This document shows, piece by piece, positions 55,862 to 64,000 of a stretch of 64,000 nt of DNA. A program made the translations under genes and the position numbers. The stretch covers positions 496,001-560,000 of the forward strand of contig CAVTBJ010000012.1 in assembly GCA_963732925.1 (NCBI GenBank), given 5' to 3'. Every line of letters begins with the position of its first letter. Position 1 is the first letter of the stretch. The DNA is from DASZRZ01 sp963732925 (GTDB lineage Bacteria > Acidobacteriota > Terriglobia > Terriglobales > Acidobacteriaceae). The notes beneath the pieces are model-generated. The model was given only the letters and a program-made list of their open reading frames with translations. It did no database searches and was not told the origin of the DNA.

Positions 55862-56060
55862 CAACGGAGAGACACGAGAACTCGGCGACGGACTCCCGCT
55901 TTCCGCCCTGCTAGAAGAGATGGGCATGAAAGCGGATCGCGTGGCGGTGGAGCGCAATGGCGAGATTGTGCCGCGCGGGCGCTGGGCGGAAACGATCTTG
56001 CATGAAGGCGACCGGCTGGAGATCGTGCACTTCGTCGGTGGGGGAGCTCACTTCTCCTAG
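55848..56060 (+). CDS. thiS: sulfur-carrier protein ThiS-like
   Basis: Predicted 70-residue ubiquitin-fold protein: MTLRINGETRELGDGLPLSALLEEM, VAVERNGEIVPRGRW, GDRLEIVHFVGGGAHFS. The thiazole pathway carries sulfur on the C-terminal Gly-Gly of ThiS. Here the Gly run is followed by AHFS, so either the tail is trimmed or the protein is a diverged carrier. No thiG or thiF follows. Ribosome site before its own ATG is weak. Confidence 0.85.
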   Translation: MTLRINGETRELGDGLPLSALLEEMGMKADRVAVERNGEIVPRGRWAETILHEGDRLEIVHFVGGGAHFS

Positions 56061-56309
56061 AGAAAGCTCGCTGGGTTTGCGATTCTCAGCGGGCAGGCGC
56101 CGGCGCGGTTATCAGCTTGGTGTTTTTCCACTGGCGTCCTTCTTCATTTGCCTTGACTCCCGATGGCCTGCACCTAAAATGTGGCAAATAATTACTGAAA
56201 GTCTTTTCGTTGGAGAAGGCGCGAGCAATGGATCCGCGAAGACGTGGGGGCGGAGTAACAGAAAGCAGGAAGGATGACGACGGTCATTCGTGCAGCAACA
56301 GGGGGATCA

Positions 56310-56573
56310 ATGGTTTCTGAGGTGAGCGTCCTGAATGAATGGATCCCGGAGCAGATGGGGCCTGGATCCATGTTCGTCCTGGAAAATGCGGGCGAGGTGG
56401 GCGACGGGGAAGACCCCTACTGGGCCGTACTGGCCTGCCCGCGCTGCGGAACCCTGGGCCTGATTACGCGGCGGCAAATCTCGGGTCTGATCCCGGTGAT
56501 TTGCGGTTCAGACCAGTGCTCGGCGCAGTTTTTCCTGGAGGAAGAGCAGATCGTGCCGCGCCAGCCTTCCTAG
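56310..56573 (+). CDS. small zinc-ribbon-like protein
   Basis: Predicted 87-residue protein starting MVSEVSVLNEWIP, with AGGGGGA upstream; an ATG at 56274 in the same frame is possible. It has two cysteine pairs, ACPRCGTLG and CGSDQC, spaced like a zinc ribbon, with a hydrophobic strand between (ITRRQISGLIPVI). No family name recognised. About 250 bases after thiS, and I see no gene in that gap. Confidence 0.65.
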   Translation: MVSEVSVLNEWIPEQMGPGSMFVLENAGEVGDGEDPYWAVLACPRCGTLGLITRRQISGLIPVICGSDQCSAQFFLEEEQIVPRQPS

Positions 56574-56647
56574 AGCCAGGTTGCGCCGCATCGCGGCCTG
56601 CAGGCGCAGGCTCGAGGCGTTTCCGCCCGGGCGCAGGCAGTGCTCGC

Positions 56648-57808
56648 CTACTTTTCCAAGGCAACCTGAGCGGGGAACAGCGGCACCTGCTCGACAATTT
56701 CGATTCCAAATCCCTCCAGCCCCGCTACCTTTCTGGGATGGTTTGTCAGCAGTTGGATCTGCCGCAGGTTGAGGTCAGATAAAATCTGCGCGCCGATGCC
56801 GATTTCCCTCTGCGTCTTGCGATCCTGTCCCGCCGAGGGCGTGCGGCGATGGAAAGCCAGCAGATTGCGGTCGCCGACGCTCTCTACCGAAAATCCGCGC
56901 GAACTCTGGTGGAGATAGATCAGGGCGCCCCGGCCGGCCTCGGAAATCTTCTGCAGCGAGCGTTCAATCACTTCCTGGCAGCCGCACAGGGTCGCGCCAA
57001 AAACATCGCCCATCAGGCAATGCGAATGCATGCGCACCAGGACCGGCCCTGGAGTGCCGCTTTCCAGGTCGCCCTTCACCAGGGCCAGGTGAAACTCGCT
57101 GCCGTCCACCTCGCTTTCGTAGGCGATGGTGCGAAACTCGCCGAAGCGGGTATTCACCAGAGCCTCCCCAATCCGCCGGATGTAACGCTCGTGCTGCATA
57201 CGATAGCGGATAAGCTCGGCCACGGTGAGCATCTTCAGGCCGTGCTGTTCGCAGAAGCGGACCAGGTCCGGCACCCGCGCCATGGTGCCGTCGTCATTCA
57301 TGATCTCGCAGATGATGCCCGCCGGAGTGAGCCCGGCCAGGCGAGCCAGGTCTACGGAAGCCTCCGTCTGGCCGGCACGCACCAGGACGCCGCCCCGCCG
57401 CGCCCGCAGCGGGAAAACGTGGCCCGGGCGCGCCAGATCTGCGGGCCGTGTGGCAGGGTTGATGGCTACCTGGATGGTATGGGAGCGGTCGGCGGCGGAA
57501 ATCCCGGTGGTCACACCCGTGCGCGCGTCGATGGCTTCGCAAAACGCGGTTCCGAACTGCGAGGTGTTTTCCGCCGACATGGGAGCGATGCGCAGGTGCT
57601 CCAGGCGCTCCTCGGTCATGGCCAGGCAGATCAGTCCCCGCCCGAAGCGGGCCATGAAATTGATGGCCTCGGGAGTGACCTTTTCGGCGGCAAGGGTAAG
57701 ATCGCCCTCGTTTTCGCGGTCCTCGTCGTCTACGACGACCAGCATGCGACCGGCCCGAACCTCTTCGATGGCCGCCGGAACATCGCTAATGGAAGGACGT
57801 GTCGACAC
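56648..57808 (-). CDS. ribBA: RibBA: DHBP synthase with atypical GTP cyclohydrolase II half
   Basis: Predicted 386-residue protein. Residues 1-205 are a complete 3,4-dihydroxy-2-butanone-4-phosphate synthase: VVVDDEDRENEGDL, SAADRSHTI, GHVFPLRA and CEQHGLKML. Residues about 210-386 are GTP cyclohydrolase II-like, with zinc cysteines in MHSHCLMGDVFGATLCGCQ and a conserved end GIGAQILSDLNLRQIQLLTNHPRKVAGLEGFGIEIVE. The centre is unusual: YLHQSSRGFSVE replaces the common YxRQEGRxIGL, and the usual NK(I/L)xAYxLQ...DTVEAN stretch is shortened and unrecognisable. The riboflavin role of the first half is clear; activity of the second half is doubtful. Confidence 0.9.
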   Translation of the reverse strand: MSTRPSISDVPAAIEEVRAGRMLVVVDDEDRENEGDLTLAAEKVTPEAINFMARFGRGLICLAMTEERLEHLRIAPMSAENTSQFGTAFCEAIDARTGVTTGISAADRSHTIQVAINPATRPADLARPGHVFPLRARRGGVLVRAGQTEASVDLARLAGLTPAGIICEIMNDDGTMARVPDLVRFCEQHGLKMLTVAELIRYRMQHERYIRRIGEALVNTRFGEFRTIAYESEVDGSEFHLALVKGDLESGTPGPVLVRMHSHCLMGDVFGATLCGCQEVIERSLQKISEAGRGALIYLHQSSRGFSVESVGDRNLLAFHRRTPSAGQDRKTQREIGIGAQILSDLNLRQIQLLTNHPRKVAGLEGFGIEIVEQVPLFPAQVALEK

Positions 57809-57828
57809 CGGACATGATGTTAGCAGAA

Positions 57829-57900
57829 TTTGGGGGGGAGTCGAACCCCGCCAAGCTGCTACGAAGCTTGAACTTAGTCTCTCAATGGCAGCGCCAAAAC
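57829..57900 (-). other. orphan tRNA-like T-arm sequence
   Basis: On the minus strand GGCGGGGTTCGACTCCCCC resembles the T arm of a tRNA or tmRNA. It follows a small hairpin (CAAGCT ... AGCTTG). No full cloverleaf, CCA end or tmRNA tag frame can be assembled. It lies just upstream of ribBA. Confidence 0.3.
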
Positions 57901-57903
57901 AGA

Positions 57904-57928
57904 AAAGCCGCCATCGCTGGCGGCTTCT
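57904..57928 (-). terminator. rho-independent terminator
   Basis: Nine-bp stem AAGCCGCCA / TGGCGGCTT with a four-base loop. On the minus strand the stem runs into TTTTCTG, 18 bases after the stop of the small gene at 57946. Confidence 0.85.
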
Positions 57929-57945
57929 GGCTAAAGCGGGTTCGC

Positions 57946-58173
57946 TTACAGGGTCGACTCGATCTCAAAACCCCAGGCTTCCAAAAGCGGCTCAGGGATG
58001 TACTTGGAGTTTTTGTTGCGACGCGCCCACTCACGCAGCCGAGTGGAGCGGACATACTGGTCCGGCGCCAACTTGAACTCGCGAACCACCTGCTCAAATT
58101 CAGTAACAGTAGGAATTACCGGTCCGATCGGCTCCGGTTTTCCCCAGTTCGGATTTCCGCGTCTCTTTGCCAT
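57946..58173 (-). CDS. small conserved basic protein, 75 residues
   Basis: Starts MAKRRGNPNWGKPEPIGPV and ends PEPLLEAWGFEIESTL. The N-terminus is basic, the rest mixed, with VTEFEQVVREFKLAPDQY and STRLREWARRNKNSKY helices that suggest a small DNA- or RNA-binding protein. It has its own terminator. I associate the sequence type with Acidobacteria. Function unknown. Confidence 0.75.
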   Translation of the reverse strand: MAKRRGNPNWGKPEPIGPVIPTVTEFEQVVREFKLAPDQYVRSTRLREWARRNKNSKYIPEPLLEAWGFEIESTL

Positions 58174-58740
58174 AGTGAATTCTGTCCTGCCCTGCTTTCT
58201 AAGGATGCTTAACTCAGATAATTGCCCTGTTCATTGGATTCCCTGGAGTCCCGCAAGGTTTCGCCGTAAAGCTCAGACAGAAAGAAAGCCTCCAGTACCC
58301 TTGCAGTCCCACAGAGGTCCGCCAAAACAATCGAGTTTACAGGCTTTGAGAACGACTGGCAAGTGGAAAACCCCGCAGAATGTGCTCCATGATCTTCGTA
58401 ACATATTGAATATATTAATGTTACAAAAAAATGGAGATGCCAGAATACAAGAAACTGGATACTCGAAAAGTGGCCTGAAATTTGAGCTCTCTCGGCTAGC
58501 GAAAGTGGTAGCTGCTAGCAGGGAACAAGCGGTGGGGGCATGCCGGGCGCAGGCAAGAGTCCTGGCGAACGGGTTGGAGCAAAAGCCAAGCTCGGAGTCT
58601 GATTGTCTTCTCTGAGCCTTAGGATCTCTCCTTCGACCCAGCCATTCTCAACCGTCTTCCCGCGTGGAGCCTGGGCTGCGCTCGTATGCTCTGCTGTGCC
58701 TGGCCGCTTTGGCACCTGTTCGTCAATCTGAAGCTTTGGG
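58174..58740. other. 567-base gap with AT-rich palindrome
   Basis: No convincing gene on either strand. Base composition is more AT-rich than the surroundings in the middle part. It contains the palindrome at 58398-58424. It separates the small protein gene from the secreted-module genes. Confidence 0.45.
58398..58424. promoter_or_regulatory. AT-rich palindrome, possible operator
   Basis: GTAACAT and ATGTTAC (58398-58404, 58418-58424) form a perfect 7-bp inverted repeat around a 13-base AT-rich centre, followed by a run of seven A. Its position and composition suit a repressor site, but no regulator is adjacent. Confidence 0.35.
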
Positions 58741-60518
58741 TCAAGGCCCCTTAACGGTCTGCGGTAGGGTTGTGGGTTTCCATCCTGTTTCGACAATCGT
58801 TTTGCCGCCTGCTCTCATGGGGCCTTCTAATTTGGCTTTGTCGGACGAACTGCAGCCCCCACTCGCCTCGTGACTCTGCGGGGAGTACTTTTCCTTGATA
58901 AACCGAACGAAGTCGTCCTTCAAGCTCTTTATCTCGTCCTTCACGCCCTCGGTCTGTTCTGGGGCCCAAAAACTGTCGCTGAAATATAGAGTGTTAGGAG
59001 TTGTACCTAAAAACCCACTGCAGTAATAAGTCGTTCTAGCGCAGTTAGTTCCCACTCCACAACCCGGCGTAGGCCCATCGGGCTTGTTAACTGCGGGCAT
59101 GTCCTGTCCCGGTACATACTTCCAATCGGTTCGGACGACCTGCGTATTTTGCCTTGCCGCCCAGAGCTGTTCCTCCCGCTGGATTAGGACCTTACCATCG
59201 AGATCGTTGAAACCCGTATGGGCCTGGAACACCTTGATGCACTCATGATAATCGCCTGTTAAGGCAGCGGGGAGGTGGTAAGCCTTAATGAGATACTTCA
59301 GCCACGCAAGCTGCACCGGCGAATTGGCGCCCCAAGCTGGATCCACACTTACCTCATCACCATCCGCAGTGGAAGCTCGAAATGCAGCCGAACGGTAAAA
59401 AGTGGTTCTATTCCCAGAGAATAACGGAGAATGCAAACGTACTGAGCTTGGTTTTCTGACTGTGCACTTTGACCTGCCGCAGTCGAGGACGGTAGCGGTT
59501 GGGCAGCGCGAGCAACAGCTGCAGCGACCGGGGTTGGTGGGGCGGGCACTGGAACCGGGTTCAGGACAAAGCTCAAGGTGAGTCCCGGCATCAGGACAAC
59601 TTGCCGGCCCATCTCGACGGCCGCAACCGGGGAATAGGTGCTCGGCTTGCGGCCGAATCTTCCGAGAATGGCATTCGCCCGATTGGCAGCCGCCGCCACG
59701 CCTTTTTCCGCGGCCGCGCCAGTCAAAATTCCCGGCTCGCTCCTGACCGGAGTCACTTGGCCTTTGATAACCAGGGACGTAAGTTGCAGATTCCATCCGG
59801 ATCCGTTCCGAACCAGCACCACGGTTGCCGGGGAGCCTTGCGCGATGATGACTCCGTTGCCGATATTGACCGGCCGGACCAGTCCACCGCGATACACCTT
59901 CCCGGCAGGATCACGGGTGGAATCCACGAGGTCAATTATCTTGACGAAAGCAGGCGGAACTGCTGCCGCCTGCGGTATGCCGGTTGCCGTGGCACCTTGC
60001 GCCGACAGAGTGCTTTGAGCTGCGGCGGGAGCGTTCGCAATTTGGCCCTGGGCGGGCGCAGGCGGCGGATGGTTTTGAGCTGTGGCGGGAGGGTTCACAG
60101 CATTCTGGGGGGGTGCGGTGTCTGCCGCCGCTGCTGAGCCGTACTTCCAGCCGGTTTCGACGATCTTCCATTTCTTGTAATCGGCCAATTCAGCGATTTT
60201 ACCCCGCTCGGATTGCTGAGCGATAGCCAGAGAAGGCCATGGGTAACAAAGGACGCCGTCCTCTGTGTCCAGAACGGAATATTTTTGCTTGAGGAATTCC
60301 GCGAATGCATCATTGACTTTGGTAGCGTCTTTGGTTTCGAAGACAGCGGTGAAATAGATTACGTTTGTGCGTGCACCTTGTGCCATACAGTAACGGAAGT
60401 TGCCTTGATGAACCGGAGCTCTCGGCTCTCCAGAAGCGATGGATGCAAATACCCAGAGGGTCAACACGGCGAAGATCGAACATCGAAAAGCGATTGTGCT
60501 AAGGCTATTCCGGGTCAT
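58741..60518 (-). CDS. secreted protein with three copies of a two-cysteine module (one frameshift)
   Basis: About 592 residues once a one-base loss at 59426-59427 is allowed for. Signal peptide at residues 1-30. Copy 1 of the module is residues 43-126 (RYCMAQG, EFLKQKYS, LCYPW, KIVETGWKY). A Pro/Ala linker follows, then a beta domain at 190-320 (FVKIIDLVDSTRDPAGKVYRG, VIIAQGSPATVVLVRNG). Copy 2 starts QYVC at about 360 and ends VVRTDWKYVPG. Copy 3 has TTYYCSGFLG, FIKEKYSP, GGCSS and TIVETGWKP. Without the correction the frame stops at 59349. The beta domain recurs in the gene at 61005. Function unknown. Confidence 0.7.
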
Positions 60519-60551
60519 GGGGGCTCCCTTCGCTAGTTATGCGCGCTTGTA

Positions 60552-60971
60552 TCAAAAGGTGACTTTCGCGATGGCGAATTCAAAATCCGCCCATCGGGTA
60601 GTGCAACTACAGTAATAGTCAAGTGATTCGAGGCATCGTTCTCCCTCCTTGTAAGTGGTCCAAAGTACCTTGCCAGCCAGTGTCACGACGAGCGCCGAGC
60701 GACCGGCGCTCCGCGCCGTGTAGTCAGCAGGCCTCAGCAGTCCCCGGCTGTACGAGCCAGCCATGGCAGCGCCAGCATAGGGATTGTCACCGAAATGATC
60801 TGGGTAGGTTTTGGACATATAACTGCACCATGCGTCCGAAAGTGTTGTGTGCAGGTCCGCCGCAGTCTGGAACGGGTCAGTGCGGTAATAGACGTACCCG
60901 GCTTTCACTCCATCGTAATAAAAGCCCATGCAAACGTAAGTCGCCTGCTTCGGCGGCGAGCAGCCATGCAC
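60552..60971 (-). CDS. diverged copy of the two-cysteine module
   Basis: About 140 residues from a GTG at 60971. The first part (ATYVCMGFYYDG, GYVYYRTDPF, AWCSYMSKTYPDHFG) follows the front half of the module seen in the flanking genes. The second part (SALVVTLAGKVLWTTYKEGERC) is different and lacks VETGWKY. There is no signal peptide and no clear ribosome site. The reading frame is the same as that of the upstream gene, whose stop lies 11 codons earlier, so this may once have been its C-terminus. Confidence 0.55.
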   Translation of the reverse strand: MHGCSPPKQATYVCMGFYYDGVKAGYVYYRTDPFQTAADLHTTLSDAWCSYMSKTYPDHFGDNPYAGAAMAGSYSRGLLRPADYTARSAGRSALVVTLAGKVLWTTYKEGERCLESLDYYCSCTTRWADFEFAIAKVTF

Positions 60972-61004
60972 CGGTTTGCCGCACCCAGTACCCGCTGGAG
61001 TTGC

Positions 61005-63980
61005 TTACGGTTGAGCGGCCCCTCCCAGAACAAAGGTCAAGCTGATTCCCGGGGGCAAAACCACCCGCTGACCCGAAATGACTGTCGCCACTCCTTGAGG
61101 GATACTTGTTCGCCGACCGAACCCTCCAAAGCGTCCGAGAACAGATTTCGCCGCGCTCGCGGCGTTGTCCACGGTATTTTGCGCACCACCAGTCACACTT
61201 GCCGAACTGCTACTGACGGCAACCGCTTGGCCATTGATCGTCAGGGAAGAAAGCTGCGCAACCCAGCCCGCTCCGTTTCTTGCGAGAGTAACCGTCGCAG
61301 CGGCGCCCTGGGGGATCACGACACTGCCGGCGTTGACCGCCTTGGTGACGATGGCGCGGTACCGCTTACCCGCAGAATCCTTGGCGGAGTCTACGGCGTC
61401 AATGAGTTTCACTTCCACAGTGGTGCCTGGCAGCGGGACATTTTGCGCGCTCGGTGCAACAGAAGTGGGCCGTCCTGAAGCAGCTGCGCCGGCTGAGGCG
61501 TTTGCAGCAGTCGGTGCGCTTGATGCTGGGGGAGCTGCGTTGGCCAAAGCCGAGGTGCCGCCCGTGCTACCGAGCATCCGTCTCGCCTCCTGCAGGTCCA
61601 CCGCGCCAGATCCACTCGATGTCACTGTTTCCTGATCGTGATTGGCTCCGGGCAAAAAGTAGCGTACGCGGTATGCCATCGAGTCGGCCGCACCCATGGT
61701 CGCGGGGTCGTATTTCCCGCCGATGCCGATGATTTGCAGGGTGCGATGATCGTCCAGCCACTTCACGAAATAGCCGGGCCCCCAATTGAAGATAAAGAAT
61801 AGTTTCTGGTCCATGTAGGCGCTACCCGGGCCGCCGTGGAGATGACTGGTGGTGAAGTGAAAGAGGTGCTGGCTATCCGGACTGAATTGAAGGTCCGAGA
61901 TTTCGGGATACTCGCCCTTCTGGACGCCGTCCACCATTAGAAAATATCCGCCATCGTTGCCGTTGGGGACAGGGCGGGTGCCGACATAAGCAAAGTGTTT
62001 GCTGTCGGGGCTGAAGGCCATTTTGGTAATCGAATAAAAGCCCGGGCCGGTGTGACCGTCAAGAGTGAGTTGGGCGGCAGACCGCATGGTGCCTGCGGCT
62101 GTTGCCTTCACGCTGGCCTCGCGGCGTCCGTCGGGACTTACCAGGCCGTCATCGCCGAGGATTTGGCTGTCTTCCACCAGCTTATCCCCGCTCACGGTTC
62201 GCGCGTGATAAACGACCTGCCCCTCAGGAGTGAAGTGCAGCATGTTTTTGTACGCGAGTTCCATATTGTATGCGGGTGGACGTAGAACCTCTATGAATCC
62301 GCTCATCCTCTTATCGTCAAGGACCACAAAGGATTGCCCATTGGCTTGAGCAACATAAGCCATGTGCTCCCCATCTGCGCTGAAGTGCAAGGTGTTCAGG
62401 TCCGCGTTGTCATAAGGGCCGAGTTCCTTGTCCCCGTCGACCACGAAGGTCTTGGCGGTCTGAGGCGCGGTCACCGCGTAAATAACGTGCCCATCCGGCG
62501 CAAAACGCAAATCCTTGAGAGATCCATACTCGAGGCCAGGTTTGCCGTTCGCGACGACTGTGACTTGATATTGCATTCCCGTTTGCAGGCTGGTGAGGTA
62601 GGCGATGCTCTTGCCGTCAGGCGTCATCCAGACGTGATCGGCGTTCGGGATCATCCTCCCGTCAATCACCACAAAACTGTGGTCAGGGCCGGCTGTACGA
62701 TTCGCGAAATATGCTAGGTGCGCACCGTCGGAACTGATTAGTATCCCTTTTCCGGTGTGATCGTTATTGGCGATGCTGTCGAACAATGGGCCTTCTTTGC
62801 CATCCTCCACCACGGTATATTTCAGGGGCGTCTTCATCGCGACGTATACCAAATGATGACCGTCATCGCTGAACCGAGGCCAGTAAATGGTTTCGTACCT
62901 GGGTCCCGCTATGCCATCCATGACGACGGCGGACCACCTGCCGGCTGTGTCCCTCGTGACAAAAACCAAGTGGTCGCCCTGCTTGCTGAATAGCAGACCG
63001 GACTCGATCACGACATTGCCCGGCACGGAGATTTCTTTGCCGTCCTCAACCGCTATCGTTGCATTCCCCTTGTCGGCTATAAAGGCAAAGTGCTTACTGT
63101 CAGGGCTGAATACGATGGGCCAACGTGGCGTGGGCTGGAATTCGAGCGGCCGATTGTTGGAGGAAGTGCCCTGTGAGAATCGAGAAAAGCGGTCATAAGG
63201 ACCATATTCCTTGCCATCGACCACCGCAAACCATTGGCTGCCTCTGCGCGCCGCATACGCCCAGCGCCTCCCATCGGCGCTCACCACCGGAGGCACAGTC
63301 AGAACCTCGTCGTACTTGCCCCCCGCATGCCCATCCAAGAACCCTGACATACGGCTTCCACTCGGGCCCGTCAGAGCGATATTGCGAAAGTCTGGCGTCA
63401 TGGCAAGGCTGTCAAAACCTCCAATTTGTGGGGCGGGGCCGAGGCTGGTGACGTCCACGTTCTGGCTCGGTGCGAGCTGAGAGGCGGTTTCCTGTAAGTG
63501 CGACGAAGCGCCCAGGGGCGGGGAGACTCGCGCTTGCTGCGCGGGGATTTCATCCTCGCTTAATGCTGCGGAATACTTCCATGGTGTTTCAACGACCTTG
63601 TCTTGAATCCGCCCGAATTGTTCAATCTGCGTCTGCCGGATGGCCCGGGCGGCTTCCTCGGTCCGATAGCCGCCGAAGCATCCCGCATTTCTGGATGGGT
63701 AGGAATATCTCTTCATCAGGAATATGAGATATTCACTCGACATTTGAGATTTGGAGTTCTGCTGGTGGGCGGCAAAGATATTGCTAATGTATGCCGTATG
63801 GCCCCTGCCAATTTGTTGCGACAGACAGAAGTAGAAGTCAATGGGACCGGTCACCCGTGAAGCCGCTGTAGTGTGAGGCGTGCCGGTTGACGAGCCTTGC
63901 TGTCCCGAAGCCGGGGGCGCCCAAAGCAATAGGCAGGAGAACGCAAAAGCAAAGCACGCCGGCCAACTCGTTCCACGCAT
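61005..63980 (-). CDS. secreted protein: two-cysteine module, beta-propeller, C-terminal beta domain
   Basis: Predicted 991-residue protein with GGGGAGG before the ATG and a signal peptide (about residues 1-26). Residues 49-136 are the module (FYFCLSQQ, FLMKRYSYP, GCFGG, KVVETPWKY). Residues about 175-760 contain many propeller-like repeats alternating FSPDSKHFAFIADKG-type and VVDGKEYGPYD-type strands, like TolB/WD40-type propellers. Residues about 855-985 are the beta domain shared with the gene at 58741 (VKLIDAVDSAKDSAGKRYRAIV, VVIPQGAAATVTLARNG). Likely a large envelope or extracellular binding protein. No catalytic motif seen. Confidence 0.78.
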   Translation of the reverse strand: MRGTSWPACFAFAFSCLLLWAPPASGQQGSSTGTPHTTAASRVTGPIDFYFCLSQQIGRGHTAYISNIFAAHQQNSKSQMSSEYLIFLMKRYSYPSRNAGCFGGYRTEEAARAIRQTQIEQFGRIQDKVVETPWKYSAALSEDEIPAQQARVSPPLGASSHLQETASQLAPSQNVDVTSLGPAPQIGGFDSLAMTPDFRNIALTGPSGSRMSGFLDGHAGGKYDEVLTVPPVVSADGRRWAYAARRGSQWFAVVDGKEYGPYDRFSRFSQGTSSNNRPLEFQPTPRWPIVFSPDSKHFAFIADKGNATIAVEDGKEISVPGNVVIESGLLFSKQGDHLVFVTRDTAGRWSAVVMDGIAGPRYETIYWPRFSDDGHHLVYVAMKTPLKYTVVEDGKEGPLFDSIANNDHTGKGILISSDGAHLAYFANRTAGPDHSFVVIDGRMIPNADHVWMTPDGKSIAYLTSLQTGMQYQVTVVANGKPGLEYGSLKDLRFAPDGHVIYAVTAPQTAKTFVVDGDKELGPYDNADLNTLHFSADGEHMAYVAQANGQSFVVLDDKRMSGFIEVLRPPAYNMELAYKNMLHFTPEGQVVYHARTVSGDKLVEDSQILGDDGLVSPDGRREASVKATAAGTMRSAAQLTLDGHTGPGFYSITKMAFSPDSKHFAYVGTRPVPNGNDGGYFLMVDGVQKGEYPEISDLQFSPDSQHLFHFTTSHLHGGPGSAYMDQKLFFIFNWGPGYFVKWLDDHRTLQIIGIGGKYDPATMGAADSMAYRVRYFLPGANHDQETVTSSGSGAVDLQEARRMLGSTGGTSALANAAPPASSAPTAANASAGAAASGRPTSVAPSAQNVPLPGTTVEVKLIDAVDSAKDSAGKRYRAIVTKAVNAGSVVIPQGAAATVTLARNGAGWVAQLSSLTINGQAVAVSSSSASVTGGAQNTVDNAASAAKSVLGRFGGFGRRTSIPQGVATVISGQRVVLPPGISLTFVLGGAAQP

Positions 63981-64000
63981 CGTTTTCCTCCCCTTATAGG

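Noticed and set aside
57809..57945. FMN riboswitch upstream of ribBA
   Set aside because: I looked for the conserved RFN core (AGGG, GGGAT, CCGGCGG-type blocks) and did not find it. Only a terminator and a T-arm-like motif are present.
57829..58173. tmRNA gene
   Set aside because: Only the T-arm-like 3' motif is seen. No matching 5' acceptor half, no CCA and no tag frame; the region upstream is a protein gene.

Overview
The window is GC-rich, densely coded bacterial DNA, most likely from an acidobacterium (Acidobacteriota, Terriglobia/Koribacter-like). The support is indirect: a VWFA-related secreted protein, several small proteins of types I associate with that phylum (at 54881, 57946, 11430), two nuo clusters, and many secreted TPR or beta-propeller proteins. 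I recognise no plasmid, phage or CRISPR locus.

Layout. 1-4.1 kb: the end of an AraC-type regulator, then a plus-strand group built around a selenium-binding protein / methanethiol oxidase and four small membrane or ferredoxin-fold proteins. 4.3-17.3 kb: tRNA-Phe, a secreted phospholipase C / P1-nuclease-like protein, secreted TPR proteins, zinc-ribbon and PspC proteins, an alpha/beta hydrolase, aroA, a small outer-membrane barrel, a VWFA protein and a PAP2 phosphatase. 17.4-17.7 kb: tRNA-Lys preceded by a decayed 5' half-copy of itself and a REP-like repeat. 17.9-23.9 kb: a secreted glycosidase-like protein, a metallophosphoesterase, a GYD protein and lysS.

24.1-36.8 kb (plus strand): nuo cluster 1 (A-C-D-H-J-K-L-M-N) running into the F0 genes atpI-like, atpI, atpB and atpE, ended by a clear terminator. 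A GIY-YIG nuclease gene bracketed by 38-bp inverted REP-like repeats sits between nuoJ and nuoK. 36.9-40.3 kb: an ABC exporter pair, a secreted hydrolase and a stand-alone receiver domain. 40.3-54.7 kb (minus strand): nuo cluster 2 (A-C-D-E-F-[DinB]-G-H-J-K-L-M-N). It carries the NADH module that cluster 1 lacks. Neither cluster contains nuoB or nuoI, so a full complex I needs those from elsewhere in the genome.

54.9-58.2 kb: a conserved hypothetical protein, thiS, a zinc-ribbon protein, ribBA with an unusual GTP-cyclohydrolase half, and a small conserved protein. 58.7-64 kb (minus strand): a set of secreted proteins that share an undescribed two-cysteine module (Y-x-C ... KY ... C ... VETxWKY), in one case joined to a beta-propeller.

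Sequence quality matters here. From about 18.8 to 38.3 kb, many genes show one-base indels, often in homopolymers and sometimes compensated a few codons later, while the protein family signal continues in the new frame. I treat these as probable base-calling errors and annotate the full spans. Isolated examples also occur in nuoL2 and in the gene at 58.7-60.5 kb.
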